NCBI GenBank assembly: GCA_034769895.1
Contig: JAWRYS010001471.1
Coordinates: 310,001 to 374,000, forward strand
Direction: 5' to 3'
DNA from: Magicicada septendecula
Lineage: Eukaryota > Arthropoda > Insecta > Hemiptera > Cicadidae
Length of the DNA: 64,000 nucleotides
Shown: positions 1-10,571 of the stretch, one piece after another
Layout of the letters: the number at the start of each line of letters is the position of its first letter
Numbering within the stretch: the stretch's first letter is position 1
Position numbers and translations under genes: made by a program
The notes under the pieces: model-generated
The model's database searches: none
The model's input: only the letters and a program-made list of their open reading frames with translations
Told to the model about the DNA's origin: nothing

Positions 1-830
1 CTCACATCACAAGTGATACCACGTGACAACTAATTATTGTGTCACGTGATTCTGATTAACGAATCACAGCGCAAGTTGATGAACATGTAGAAGAAGTGTG
101 GCCATCTTGTATGCTGGGGGTACAGCGTCGGTTGTTACGTAGTGGCGGCTGCAGCCGGATGAACACAACAGGCTCGCGAGCCGAAAATCTTTTCAAGACT
201 TCAAAATGTGGTAAAAAGTAGCATTCAAAGTGATTTAACGTGCGAACACCCGCACAACAGTAAATAAAATTAAATTCTAAAAGTGCAGTGAGTAATGTGG
301 TGAACAGACAAAAACATACGAAGTGCGGCACGTGTTGAAGGAGACGCCGAAGGCCAAGTAACGTTATCATAAACCATAATTTTAAGAGCTCTAAATTATG
401 GGGAAAATTTAAATACTGTGTGAATGAGAGAATGAGCAATTACTGGGTTGTCTTTTATAAATTAATTAGTTAATTTGACTATTTATTCACGTTAGAGTGT
501 GTAGCTAGCTAGCTATGAAAATATTTGTCATGTAACAGTAGCCTAAATGTTTTTATAATTTTTGAAGAAAAGTAATTGAGATAAACCGTAGTAGTTTTGA
601 GAAGAAAATGAATAATAAGTAAATTTAAAAGAAAAGTAAAATAAATGCTGAAGTTGAAAATAAACAGAGATGATTAATAATATAGACAATGAGAGTAGTT
701 ATTGAAATACATAACCCTCGATCACATTTATAGTTCACAGTTTGTGTGCCGACTCCTGGGCTAATACAAGGTAAGTTTGTTTTATATAATAATTAATAAA
801 TGTGATAAAGGTGAGTAACATCTCACTGCG
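1..830 (+). repeat. probable LTR remnant at left edge
   Basis: No coding region is supported here. The stretch around 440-480 (tgggttgtctttt followed by attaattagttaattt) closely resembles the U5-side sequence of the LTRs of element A near 24.2 and 56.8 kb. A GGTAAGT-containing segment near 770-780 also has a counterpart close to the end of those LTRs. I infer a solo or truncated LTR of the same Gypsy lineage whose start is at or before the window edge. The right boundary near 830 (ending TAACA) is a guess and no target duplication could be confirmed. Confidence 0.35.
19..50. promoter_or_regulatory. paired CACGTGA E-box sites in inverted orientation
   Basis: CCACGTGACA and TGTCACGTGA lie about 20 bp apart as an imperfect palindrome. 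CACGTG is the classic binding site of bHLH factors of the Myc/USF/MITF type. If the surrounding sequence is LTR U3, these would be enhancer sites of that LTR. Binding is inferred from sequence only. Confidence 0.3.
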
Positions 831-1780
831 TCCTCTACTATGCTATGTGGCTAAATGTCTGAATTCATTCAATTTTCAAAAAATTCATTGCTCTTTAAAA
901 AAAAAACAGTAATTATTAAATATAAAACAGAGCCTATTTGCTACACATGGTAGTTATGAATATAACATGATTAATCACATGAGAAGAAAAACTTTACAAT
1001 TGTTTAACACTCTTGCTACTATGTGTACCATTTTTGAACACACAACACTGTTACTACAGCCCGTGTGTACCATATCTGGACATACTAAATTTTCCGTACA
1101 CCTCACGTGTACCAAAGTTGGACACATTGCATGACTGTGTTTTGAAGGTTTTGTCAACATGTGGACACAAATCAGTGCTATTAGATAGAGATTTACATTC
1201 TTCTGGGCCAGAGTGAAAGAAATGCGTTCTTGGGTTAACTTGGCAATACTGTACTGTCAACAAAATCAGCTGTTATAACATATATAAGAAAACATATCTG
1301 GGCCAGGGAGGGGGGAAATTTACTCTCCACAGGTCTGGTAGCGAGAAGTTTTCCTGTCACTGGTGTCTGGGAGCAAAAGTGTTAAGGCCGTGAGTTGTAC
1401 AACAGCCAAGGGGACGCAACAGGCAACTGGCCTAATGGTTGAAGGGAGGAGGAGGAGAAGGGAAATATTAACTGAACTTAAAATAATACAATTCAGCAGA
1501 AGAAAGGAACTAGATAATATTTCCAAAAAATAAGAGGTCCTAAGCAGACGTGAGGAGTCTATACTGTCTTGACTTGCATTATTTATATACCTTTTTATCA
1601 TATTTCAATTAAGAAACCTTACCAGATTTCATTTACCTTGTTTACAAATTAAAGATGAAGTGGAAATTTTATTTTCAAAAAGCTTTCATACACTACATCA
1701 CTTTACATTTACAACAGAACTGGAAGGTAGAAAGCATATACACTCTTGTTTATCGTACTGTACACAAAAGGAACAACCTA
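831..1780. other. non-coding, short imperfect tandem repeat at 1020-1130
   Basis: Three imperfect copies of a motif of the form TGTGTACCAxxxxTGGACACA occur at about 1022, 1064 and 1106, giving a period near 42 bp. The reading frames over this stretch are short, repeat-driven and mutually overlapping, so none is called. Nothing else was recognised up to the mariner element. Confidence 0.4.
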
Positions 1781-2556
1781 CAAGGGTCATCTCAAAAGTA
1801 AGTTTCCCTGATTTCGGAAAAATAAAAACAGATGTAAAAATTAAAAAGACAAGTATACTTTTATTCAAAAATATGTACTGTACTTATTTTTCAGTATAAT
1901 CTCCACCCTTGGCAATACACTTTCTGAAGTGTAAAAACAGTTTTTCAATTCCTTCTTTGAACCACTGCGTGCCCAGATTTTGAAGCCAGGCGTCAACCGC
2001 TTGTTTCACTTATCTTCTGTATATATTTTGAAACGTCCTCCCAGGTGTTCTTTGAGACAGAAGAAAATATGGAAATCACTTGGAGCCAATCTGGATCAAT
2101 ATGAAGGATGGTCAATAATCTCCCTTCGAAAGGACTCCAACAAATATTCGCGAGGAATAAGGACGTGCGTGTTGTGGAGCAGAATAACTCTGTTGCTCAA
2201 CAAACACTACCATTTCAAGAATGATGTATGCCACCAGCCGACCATTTGAATGTTCATGCACGCAAGGTCCATGCACAGAAACTAAGTGACGATGAATTTC
2301 AGCTGCTGATTCATTGTTTGTAGTAAAAACTGAATCACACTACACATTTTGCAATCGGTCACGCTGGTAAATGGAACATCCATGATTTTAAATTTTGTGT
2401 TGTTACGTTGCTACGCAGCGGATGAGGTTATGGCACTACACACCTACACATGGCTGCCACTACACACAAATAAAAGTTCTCCAACCTTTGTCAGCCTGCT
2501 TGCGTCATTTTCCTTTGAAAGAAAAATAGGGGAACTTATTTTTGAGATGACCCTCG
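1781..2556 (-). mobile_element. mariner-type DNA transposon, internally deleted
   Basis: The ends form inverted repeats of about 35 bp: the left starts CAAGGGTCATCTCAAAAGTA and the right, read in reverse, starts CGAGGGTCATCTCAAAAATA. Both are flanked by TA, the target duplication of the Tc1/mariner superfamily. At 776 bp the copy is well short of the roughly 1.3 kb of complete mariners. The minus strand between the ends encodes recognisable transposase pieces. Confidence 0.88.
1884..2383 (-). pseudogene. mariner transposase remnant
   Basis: Minus-strand translation gives an N-terminal part beginning MDVPFTS with helix-turn-helix-like sequence, then a C-terminal part. That part contains a decayed HNTHVLIPRE stretch (family: HDNARPH), LAPSDFHIFFCLKEHLGG (family: YSPDLAPSDYHLF, the D34D catalytic region) and a C-terminus reading FRKCIAKGGDYTEK before a stop at 1884-1886. 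At about 166 codons it is half the usual 345. The middle is missing, an in-frame stop falls where the family has SPD, and other frame damage is likely. It cannot be functional. Confidence 0.85.
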
Positions 2557-2939
2557 TACTTATAGACATTTTTAGAAAACAACAGCAACAGACAATGTGA
2601 TACGTAAAACCTCTAACTACCTGCAATCACATAAAGATGAAGGTTTTAAACAGCTTAACTTACAGGCTAAGTACAATAATGACGAATAAAGAAAGTCGTA
2701 ATAAAGAAATGAACACAATAAAATTAATACAAAGCAACAATTGCTACAATAAAGAAAGATCTACAAAAAAAATATTTGACATATTTAAACACAAAAAATG
2801 GAATGAAAATAATAATAACTCATGTTCTATATGGACCATTTAAACATACACAAAAAAATAAACTTAGTAACAAATTGTGACAACAGCGAGGCATTACGTC
2901 TGCTCTCCGGTACCAGCGGCGCGGCATGTGACACATGAC
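2557..2939. other. AT-rich non-coding stretch
   Basis: A/T-rich with A-rich runs. I see no gene, repeat boundary or RNA feature that I can support. Confidence 0.4.
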
Positions 2940-3095
2940 AAACTCACAGTAAGCCAATCAGGGATCAGCAGACGAGATGTGACACCTGACGTGCTCGGAG
3001 CGAGCCAATCAGGGATCAGCAACGAGGCGTGCTCGGAGCGAGCCAATCAGTGATCCCAGTCAGTGCATAAAAACAGCACCAGTAGAAATTTTTGA
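2940..3095 (+). promoter_or_regulatory. candidate promoter: three CCAAT boxes plus TATA-like box
   Basis: AGCCAATCAG occurs three times (CCAAT at 2954, 3005 and 3043), the last two inside a repeated segment containing GTGCTCGGAGCGAGCCAATC. A TATA-like CATAAAAA lies at 3066-3073, about 20 bp beyond the last CCAAT. Repeated NF-Y-type CCAAT boxes above a TATA-like box are a common promoter layout. The sequence is much more GC-rich than its surroundings. Transcription would run rightward into the reading frame at 3102. The promoter could belong to a host gene or a decayed mobile element. Confidence 0.45.
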
Positions 3096-3101
3096 CGCAC
3101 T

Positions 3102-3419
3102 TTGCCACTGGCACTTCGCCACAGCACTTCATCGCCATGCCAATGGACTCACTTCATCTCTCCTCTCTCGGACGACATCAACGCAGAGTCAGCCGGAAGG
3201 AACAGCCGAAGAATAGAACCGCTGTTCTTGCATCTTTGCAGTACCAGTTCCGTGCCAGCAATGGATGTCGCTGGGCCGGGAGCCGACTCGATGCAACTGA
3301 TGCTAAAAGAAGAGGAGGACTGCAGTACGCCACGAACAGCAGGCGCAGCTGCCGAACATCTCAGCGCGGCTCGAGCAGAACAACCAACATCAGGGTTCTC
3401 GCCACACAGCCCTTTTTAG
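3102..3419 (+). CDS. possible short coding exon, unrecognised
   Basis: A 105-codon frame opens about 30 bp after the TATA-like box. An internal methionine at 3261 (MDVAGPGADSMQLMLKEEED) gives a more plausible protein start, with an acidic LKEEED stretch like the N-termini of some insect zinc-finger proteins. The last third (from about 3309) has a diverged copy at 6537-6655. A second frame (3092-3433) overlaps it, so coding potential rests on context alone. I do not recognise a domain. It may be a first exon, a processed gene start or part of a repeat. Confidence 0.3.
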   Translation: MPLALRHSTSSPCQWTHFISPLSDDINAESAGRNSRRIEPLFLHLCSTSSVPAMDVAGPGADSMQLMLKEEEDCSTPRTAGAAAEHLSAARAEQPTSGFSPHSPF

Positions 3420-3430
3420 GGTCACCAAAA

Positions 3431-4189
3431 TAACTAAGAGTTGTACGATTGGCGCCATTTGTCATGCAACAAGCCTTTTATCCAGTGACAAAATATAACC
3501 TTAATATAACCCCAAAAACAAGCATCCTTTAAAAAAAATTACATTGTAATTGAAAATGACTGTATGAAGACAGTGGTATTAAAAAATAAAAACGTATAAC
3601 TTGTAACAAAATTTATGTTGGCCAGACCAGAAGAGAATTCCAGTAATGATACAGTGAACATGTTAAAGCCACACACAGAACACACAACATATAAGAGACC
3701 GTAACCACAATACCATATGGTAACATAAATGAAACTATGGAGATCACAAGCATATGAAAAATGAACACAAAATGAGTGTACTGGGAAAAGCTTATATATG
3801 TTAAGATATAAAATTCATAATACCATCATAAACCAGCAAACAGATCTGGATGGATATGATACGGTCAAAGTCTTCGGCAGACACTTATCAAACACTGCCA
3901 ATTAAAAATAATTTAATTAAACTAAAACACTTTCTACAAAAGAAAAAAATGCAAAAGATAATCATAAAAAAAAAATACTAATACTTTGTGAGCATTTTAT
4001 TATTCTGGTATATCTTCTATTATTGTCACTAAAGAGAATATCCTTTAGTTTTTGCCAAAAATTAACACAATCCTCGCTTGTACTGAATTGTCTTCCAGCA
4101 GCACAACTGTCATTTTCTTCTGCAAAACTTTATTACACACATTTTAAATGCAGGTGACAAAGTTGGTTGCGTCCGCAGCATACTTTAAG
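3431..4189. other. non-coding, nothing recognised
   Basis: AT-rich sequence between the candidate exon and the LINE fragment. It has short A-runs near 3530 and 3970 but no repeat or gene that I can support. Confidence 0.4.
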
Positions 4190-4860
4190 CTGTACATGTC
4201 CCCTGGGTAGTGCTAAATGACCAGCAGCGTTGGCTAATAAGCTTCCTACTGTTGATGAGACCTTGTCTGAGAAAGGATTCTATAATTCTGGTAGACTCAA
4301 AATCAGCTATACAAGCCATTACAAATAATGACTCATCCAAGGGCATCATAATACAGTCCATCAGAGATAAGTACAAGACAGTTAAAAATAATATTTGCAG
4401 AGTGGTAACACTGTGGGTTCTGTCACACACAGGACTGAAGGGCAACGAAGCAGCGGACGAGTTGGCTAAAAAGGGCACCTCTATAAAACAGAAACCTTTG
4501 AGACTTAGTACAATAGATAGAAGGATTAAACACCCTAACCAACGTTGCCAGACTTCCTTCCATCACAGAACCAAAGAAGACTTGAAAGGCAAACTATATG
4601 AAAATAAATCTAGTCTCTACACTGAGAACAAAGAACTTCCAAGAAGAACATCGGGTGCCAATTTCCACATCGCCATAGGAGACGACTGCTTAGCAGGGCA
4701 CCTCAACAGGATCAACATCCTCCCTTCTGGGATGTGGACTCTTTCTGAAGGCCCTGGAAGCAAAATGGACAAGGACCACCTCCTGGTCTGCGAAAAACTG
4801 GATAAAGAAAGACAGAATAAAAAAAGACCTACCTGGTCTTTATTGGGAAGCTAGATCAAG
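4190..4860 (+). mobile_element. 5'-truncated LINE fragment with RNase H domain
   Basis: The frame 4210-4854 encodes the end of a non-LTR retrotransposon ORF2. IILVDSKSAIQAI matches the second acidic motif of LINE RNase H, and VLSHTGLKGNEAADELAKKG matches the final motif (family: WVPSHVGIPGNEKADELAKKG). Downstream, MDKDHLLVCEKLD resembles the zinc-knuckle tail (HLLxCPxLD) that follows RNase H in I-, Jockey- and Loa-like LINEs. The endonuclease and reverse transcriptase are absent, as expected from 5' truncation. The first codons before about 4225 may be flanking DNA. Clade cannot be fixed from this piece. Confidence 0.82.
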
Positions 4861-5014
4861 AATGGCGTATGACCCAAACTGAGCCATTGGAAACAAAAAC
4901 AATATTTTAAATGCTACTGTAAAATTACTATACTCTGACTGAATTCAATTCAGGGCAGTTTAATAAATCAAACACCCAGATATATGCACAACATTTTGAC
5001 AGCCTACAATAAGC

Positions 5015-5018
<4 letters not shown>

Positions 5019-5050
<32 letters not shown>
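5019..5050. repeat. (CA)n microsatellite
   Basis: An uninterrupted run of CA dinucleotides. It creates artificial Thr-His and Val-Cys reading frames on both strands, which are not genes. Confidence 0.95.
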
Positions 5051-5051
<1 letters not shown>

Positions 5052-5092
5052 CACGAGTGACCATAAGTACATATACAATTTTTCTATTAATA

Positions 5093-5300
5093 AGGCATGT
5101 GCCTATAGCTTTTCTGTTTTCACAAAGTTGCACAAACACAATGAACAAAAATCCTTAGTTCATGACATTTATTCATTTGGCTTCTGAAGACATTAGTTAA
5201 GGTATGGATATTTTTGTATGCCAATGATCAAATATTTTTAAGTAAACAGTACACAAGGGAATGGTATTGTGAATCTATATGAGCCTTATGTGATTGTAAA
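5093..5300. repeat. host spacer duplicate S1, copy 1 (empty site for element C)
   Basis: The sequence around TTAGTTCATGACATTTATTC, through GCCAATGATCAAATAT and AACAGTACACAAG, has a diverged counterpart at 10475-10571 continuing at 17959-18088. The counterpart is split exactly where element C lies. A single CAAT here corresponds to the doubled CAAT flanking C, so this copy acts as an unoccupied target. Confidence 0.6.
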
Positions 5301-5427
5301 TGCAATGTTGTGTATTTCTAAAAACAAACACAACATAGAGACAGACACTGTGTGTGTTTGTGTTGGAGGGAGTGTAAATATCGGTAATGACACAATACAA
5401 TCAAATTTGTTAAACAGAATACGGTAC

Positions 5428-5601
5428 CTCTTCTGGTAGCGGATCATCTGGCAACTCTTGTTTAATGCTCTCCTGTTTTATCTCGTCTGGAAATTTTTCA
5501 AAAATCTTCTGATCTCTCTCTGCAGCAGGAATGAATAAACCACTTTGTTCTCCCGAGATATCTGCTTCATTCTCAACAATTTCTGTATCTGACAAATTAT
5601 T
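5428..5601 (-). CDS. internal host exon, acidic/SUMO-motif rich (58 codons)
   Basis: On the minus strand a TTTGCAG acceptor precedes AATAATTTGTC and the exon ends CCAGAAGAG before a GTACCG donor. Its 174 bp are a whole number of codons, so both junctions are phase 0. The peptide runs NNLSDTEIVENEADISG to DDPLPEE and contains EIKQE and SIKQE, which fit the SUMOylation consensus (hydrophobic-K-x-E). It is clearly homologous to the exon at 21681-21890, sharing IPAAE, IKQ, KQE and DxLPxE in order. Such acidic linker exons are common upstream of zinc fingers in insect transcription factors, but no DNA-binding exon is in the window, so the gene cannot be named. Confidence 0.62.
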
Positions 5602-6120
5602 CTGCAAATTAACAGCAGCTAATTAATTTAGGACATTTTAAGTAAAATAATGTTCCACAATATTTTAACAACAACAGTATCACTAATATATGATATGATA
5701 GTATCATATGTGATATGATTTATCCTTTTTTCAGGTTGAGTCCAGCAGACAAGTTGACTACTTAATACGACATGCCTTTTAACTACCACAGCAGTGTAAA
5801 TATAGGACCTGCTTACAAAAAAACTATTCCAGCCTAAGATATTAAGAAAGAATCTGCCTGAAGATAGTAAAAATAATTCTGCCAAAATATGGAAAATCAT
5901 TTGGAGGAACAGCAAAAACACAAAGTGCATCTCAGCCTGTAAAAAGAAACAAGGTGCATGTACTAAAAATACATAACTGTGTACTGCAAATGTGGGCATA
6001 ATCCAGCAGGAATTTTGGGAGATTAAATAACAGAGAGAAGAGTGTGAATGCAGCAATTGGAGGAGTAAAAATTACAAACAGCAGACAGTCTTCATGCTTC
6101 ATAAGACCACCTGTTAACAC
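5602..6120. other. intronic sequence upstream of exon 5428-5601
   Basis: Reading leftward this is the intron before the exon. The first 80 bp (ACAATATTTTAACAACAACA near 5650) resemble the corresponding intron at 21935-21965, supporting duplication of exon plus flank. No gene is seen. Confidence 0.5.
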
Positions 6121-6164
6121 TGAGTACCATGGCGTTTGTACACAGGCCATCTCCTATGACCAGC

Positions 6165-6209
<45 letters not shown>

Positions 6210-6537
6210 CACTGTTGTTTAAACATTCATAAATACTTTATACAATTTAATACTAAAAAATAATAATTATACCACACTTTTTCCCAGGCTTTCCTCTTTT
6301 GAAAATACTTGTAACATTTTTATTATTGATTTTATATATTGGAAACTGAACCCTGTTTAAAAATACGTTTCGTGCAATTTTAAGCAAAAAAATTCTGTCA
6401 AATATTATTTATCCATTTTGTAACTAATAATATAATAATTAAAACAAACACACACACTATTATCAATAAAATACAAAATAAACACGAAATAACCTCATAA
6501 AACCCGCTAATCTCACATAAACAAAAATCTACATACC
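6121..6537. repeat. host spacer duplicate S2, copy 1, with long poly-T
   Basis: This segment, from GAGTACCATGGCGTTTGTAC to TAAACAAAAATCTACA, aligns along its whole length with 9207-9567. Shared landmarks include CTATGACCAGC, GTTTAAACATTCAT, TTTTATATATTG and AAAAAAATTCTGTCAAATAT. A run of about 40 T at 6166-6205 replaces a short homopolymer in the other copy. It has no coding content. Confidence 0.8.
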
Positions 6538-6655
6538 GATGGAGGACTGCAGTATGCCATGAACAGCGGGAGCAGCTGCCGAACATCACAGCGTGGCTCA
6601 GGCGGAACATACATCACAGAGTTTTCACTACACATCCCTTCTAAGGGTCACCAAA
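6537..6655 (+). repeat. diverged copy of the 3309-3430 sequence
   Basis: GGAGGACTGCAGTATGCCAT through CTAAGGGTCACCAAAA repeats 3309-3430 with many substitutions. The reading frame seen in the first copy is not open here. It joins directly onto the S2 repeat, suggesting that the local duplications shuffled these blocks. Confidence 0.75.
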
Positions 6656-7194
6656 AAATTTTTCCATTTGTCCTTTGATAGTACACAAAACGACATATTG
6701 GAGGTACAGAAACAGAAGAACTTGGAGGTATAAACACACTAGTCACAGGAAAAGCAAAAAGTTACTCAAGAGGATATTACACACAAGACTTGGGAACAAT
6801 TAAAACAGCAAAACGGAACTGAAGAAGAGGTATAAGTAAGTGATGGAGAAAGTGGAGTTCCCAGAGTTAAGTTCAAGTGAAGATTTCACAACGATTTTAC
6901 CAGTTCGGAATGAAGAAGCTTAAGAAAGGATCAGTGGAGATAAACAACATGTGTGGACTACGAGATGCGCTTTACACAGCAGGTCTTAGCTGTTTGCTCC
7001 TTCCAGACAGTCAACAACTACTCTTCAGCAACCGGCAATCGTTTTTTTTTTTATTTCCATGTTCCAAAGGAAATAGAAGTATAGTGATGGCAAAAAAAAA
7101 TTGTGTTCAAGATAGAGCTGATTCTGACTGTACTACCCTCAAAACATGAAGAAAACTCATTTTTCAGTAAGTGTCTGTGTGTAGAATTTTTTCT
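6656..7194. other. non-coding, nothing recognised
   Basis: A 90-codon frame at 6877-7149 shows low-complexity Phe runs caused by a T-tract and no homology that I recognise, so it is not called. Confidence 0.4.
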
Positions 7195-7510
7195 GTGGCG
7201 AACGATAACTCTGCAAATTCCAACAAGAATCAAATAAGTTTTTGATACATGCCTGAATTGTAGAGCACTCAAGGCATATTGATTTTGGTGAAGATCGGTT
7301 AAGGAAAAGGGCTAGTTTACCTGCAACGTTTTATGTTTTAACAAGAGTAATGTTTCTATGACGAACGATACCTGCTGTAAATTCAAACAGAATCAAATAA
7401 TTTTTTGGACATGTGCCTGAGTTATAGAGGACTCAAGGCCTATTGATTTTGGTAAAGATCAGTTAAGGGAAAGGGGTAGTTTACCTGCAACGTTTTATGT
7501 TTTAAGAAAA
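7195..7510. repeat. tandem duplication, unit about 160 bp, two copies
   Basis: The unit runs from GACGAACGATA through GCAAATTCAAACAGAATCAA, GAGTTATAGAGGACTCAAGG and GATTTTGGTAAAGATC to TACCTGCAACGTTTTATG. It occurs at about 7195-7350 and 7357-7510 with roughly 10 percent difference. It does not encode a continuous frame. Confidence 0.8.
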
Positions 7511-7559
7511 GTAAAGTACTTAATTTTGATAAAGTATCCAGAAAAGAAAGTCATAATAA

Positions 7560-7675
7560 ACCACAGTAGAAAGGTAGATGAAATACCTATAAATGAAGAG
7601 GGTAGTTGAAGGAGGAGGGGTAATTTTCTATAAATGAAAATGATAGTTGAAGGGGGAGGGGATAATTTTATATAT
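7560..7675. repeat. short tandem repeat, about 56 bp, two copies
   Basis: CTATAAATGAAxAxGxTAGTTGAAGG followed by GGAGGGG(A/T)TAATTTT occurs twice in succession. It is non-coding and purine-rich. Confidence 0.7.
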
Positions 7676-7724
7676 TTATGTGTACTACGTTATCAAAGAA
7701 ATAGTTTGTTGTTGAAATTCCTTC

Positions 7725-7860
7725 CCAGGCTGTTTGGCTGTGGTCCAATGTCTTTTGCAAAACCAGACGTTTTGGCAGTGCTATCGACTGCCATCATCAG
7801 TGAAAATCAAGTGCACTAACGTGAGGTGGTATACGTTAGTGACCACAGTACTGTGGTTAA
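7725..7860 (-). repeat. fragment with CTGATGA-hairpin-AAAC motif
   Basis: On the minus strand CACTGATGA is followed by a stem TGGCAGT...ACTGCCA with a short loop and then AAAACGTCTGG. The same arrangement (CTGATGA, hairpin, then (G)AAA(C)) occurs in the arms of the two foldback elements and near the end of the Penelope-like element in this window. I read this as a worn Penelope-type terminal piece. Its boundaries are not visible. Confidence 0.4.
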
Positions 7861-8314
7861 GGCTGAAGCAAGAAGTAGAAAGAAGTAATTTTTATGGCAA
7901 TATTTCATTTCGAAAATGGTTTTAAATAGAAATCTAGGAACATGGAAGTCATGTATGGTTCTCAATACCGATATTTAGCGCTACTCTGAGCATTTTCTGG
8001 GCCAACCCACCAGGTCTCTCCATAAAAATTTTCTTTAATGTGGATGTCTCTAACATACCCTGCCCACCAGATTCTACTTTTCTGTACTGGCAATCGTGTG
8101 CAATTGTTATTATACTGTTACTGTCCGCTATAAATACAGCTACACGCAGTGAAGTGCGTACTGTGAATTGATACGTCAGTTGCTGCGAGTTTCGATTCAG
8201 TGTGTGTCTACTGATCAGCAGTAATTAATGTAAACTGTTTGCTGTTACTTAATATGCGTGTACAGTACATTTGTACCTGATTTGACATTTGTTACTTATT
8301 GTGGTAGTGAAGTA
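7861..8314. other. non-coding; possible TATA-type core promoter near 8128
   Basis: GCTATAAATACAGC near 8128-8141 is a good TATA box and is followed about 30 bp later by GTGCGTACTGTGAA. No reading frame of note follows, so this is a weak promoter call. The rest is unremarkable. Confidence 0.25.
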
Positions 8315-8801
8315 CAGGGGTGCAGAATATGTCCAAATGTGCGAACGTGGTTCGGGGAAACTTTTATCATTGACAAAAAATAGAAATCACGAAGCAAATA
8401 TCAACTGATGTATTCACATCATTTTTACAATTATTAACTAGAATAATTAATCTTTAAAATAAGTTTTGAAAAGAAACATTTACCCTAATGAGAACAGAGA
8501 TAGCAATATCATTCCTCGCGAGCAATGACTCATAGAATCAAGCTGCGACAGGCAAGGGACGGAGCGATAAGGCATTGTTGTTACCAATGTGTGCATCTCG
8601 TTTCGTCTCATAAGATCACTTTTTGAGTAAATTAAGTGTCTGCAACCTGTATTTTAGTACTTCTCTTTTTATCATTCATCACATACAATAAATTGTTGAT
8701 AAAGCATAAGAAACCCTCGTGTTAGTTTTGGGGAAAATATCCTACTGAGAAAATTGTGTTTGGGGGAAATGTCAGGGATCTGAACAATTTCTGCACCCCT
8801 G
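8315..8801. mobile_element. non-autonomous hAT-type element (MITE)
   Basis: The left end is CAGGGGTGCAGAATAT and the right end TTTCTGCACCCCTG, inverted repeats of at least 12 bp starting CAGGGGTG as hAT ends do. The flanks GTGAAGTA (8307-8314) and GTGAAGCA (8802-8809) are an 8-bp target duplication with one mismatch, the hAT length. The 487-bp body has no transposase frame, so mobility would depend on a relative elsewhere. Confidence 0.85.
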
Positions 8802-8809
8802 GTGAAGCA

Positions 8810-9206
8810 CACAAAATTGCTGTGTACACTTGTCTTTGTTGAACAAAAGCAATGTTAAAAAGTTATGAACAATTCTCTGGCGTGATTTATTTGCCATTAT
8901 AAGTTCACGATCTAGCCAATCACCGTAACAATATGAATATAATCAGATTATGTCATAAAACATAAACTCCACAAAAAAAACACACACAACATTATGTTTA
9001 ACAATACATATATATTTTAATGCAAATAAGAACTTTCATTACTAGAATTTCAAGACACATTATAACAAATTATATCTACTACTGAGAAAAACTGTTATCA
9101 TACATATACATACATAATTAACCCACATCAACAGTACATTTTCAATATAAAAAACATAGTTAAAAATGCCAACCACATTTGGATTAAACATAAGTGTAAC
9201 AGTTTT
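8810..9206. other. AT-rich non-coding stretch
   Basis: Nothing recognised. Confidence 0.4.
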
Positions 9207-9567
9207 AGTACCATGGCAATTGTACATAGACCATCCCCTATGACCAGCAGTTTTTTAAAAAAAAAAGCACTTTTGTTTAAACATTCATACATATTTAATA
9301 CAATTTAATATTAAAAAAATATACTACACTTTTCCCTTATGAAATTACTCATAATAATTGATTTTATATATTGCATCTGAAGCTGTTTAAAAATATGTTT
9401 CGTATAATTTTAACCAAAAAAATTCTGTCAAATATTGTTTATCGATTTTGTAACTAATAATATAGTAATTAAAACAAACACACTCACTACTATCAATAAC
9501 ATGTGCAAAATAAACACGAATTAACCTCAGAAAACCCGCAAACCTCATGCAAACAAAAACCACACCT
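9207..9567. repeat. host spacer duplicate S2, copy 2
   Basis: Counterpart of 6121-6537 (see there), with a short A-run in place of the long T-run. No exon homologous to 5428-5601 lies between it and the next S1 copy. Confidence 0.8.
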
Positions 9568-10474
9568 TGAACACGCAAAATGTAAACAAAGTCATGATGC
9601 TTGCCAACTGTACAAATGATTTCCTAAAAACTCTTTTCTTCAGTCAGTACTGTAATCTGATGGCAGAAACATGAACTAAAATGTCAAATAAAACTTCTGT
9701 ATTCGTTCTGTGACATAATAGTAAGGCACGAAGCGTTTGAAAGCATTGAAAAGTGAGTGGTGTAAATGTGCGCCGTCTGTCAAAATACCAAGACCACTGG
9801 TGGTGCAATATTACACAGTTGGTCTTCACATTGTTAAGAACTGAGTTTCTTGTTTTATAATAAAAATTGGATGAAAAAATCAAAATTTCAGTTTTTATAT
9901 TACAGTTTTCAGGAGGAAGATTATGCCTGCTTTAATAGTTTATGAAAACTGTTGATGATAAAACCATGTTAATACAAAAGATAGTCTTTATGTTTTCAAA
10001 TATCATAACACAAAATAATAAACCTGAGGAAATGTTTTGTACATTTCACAGCACAATGGTATTAACACTAGTAACATGAAATGATGGTTTTATTAATGGG
10101 TCATATGACAGTTGTCTCAGCACATCCTCCTCTCCTGATGGCAAATTCATATTTAAAAAATCTTTTTCAACAAAACTGCTTTTGAGCCAAAGCTTTCACA
10201 TCACATTTTAATTGTTGGAAAACAGTTCCAGAGACTGGAAGTCACAGTTCACAATTGCTCTTCAATAACGTGTAAAGTGTTCACATCCTTTCTTTATTCA
10301 AATTAAAAGTTAATACAGCTCAATAATATTTTTGCTTGCCACTGTTTAAATTTCACCAAAAATATTTTCCATCAGTGGGTCTCCATCCACAATTTCAGAA
10401 TCATGCCATTAGAATACATAAAACTACACGTATTTAAAATAATCCTGTCTTATGTGCATTACCACTGTTTCAAC
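9568..10474. other. non-coding host sequence, nothing recognised
   Basis: AT-rich; the reading frames are short and without recognisable content. The part after about 10430 begins to resemble sequence near 5050. Confidence 0.4.
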
Positions 10475-10571
10475 AAAAGTACATAAACAGAATGATTCAT
10501 AGGACCATAGTTCATGACATTCATTTACCTTATAAGATGATGTGTAAGTTGAGGATAGTTCTGTACACAAT
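10475..10571. repeat. host spacer duplicate S1, copy 2, left part
   Basis: Diverged counterpart of 5093-5230, ending at the CAAT target duplication of element C (10568-10571). It continues on the other side of C at 17959. Confidence 0.55.

Noticed and set aside
56-439. 127-residue minus-strand frame at the left edge
   Set aside because: Hydrophobic, low-complexity translation of LTR-like non-coding sequence; no motif recognised.
4960-5187. Frames with long Thr-His or Val-Cys runs
   Set aside because: Translation of the (CA)n microsatellite on both strands.
6877-7149. 90-residue plus-strand frame
   Set aside because: Phe run from a T-tract, no homology, no exon signals.
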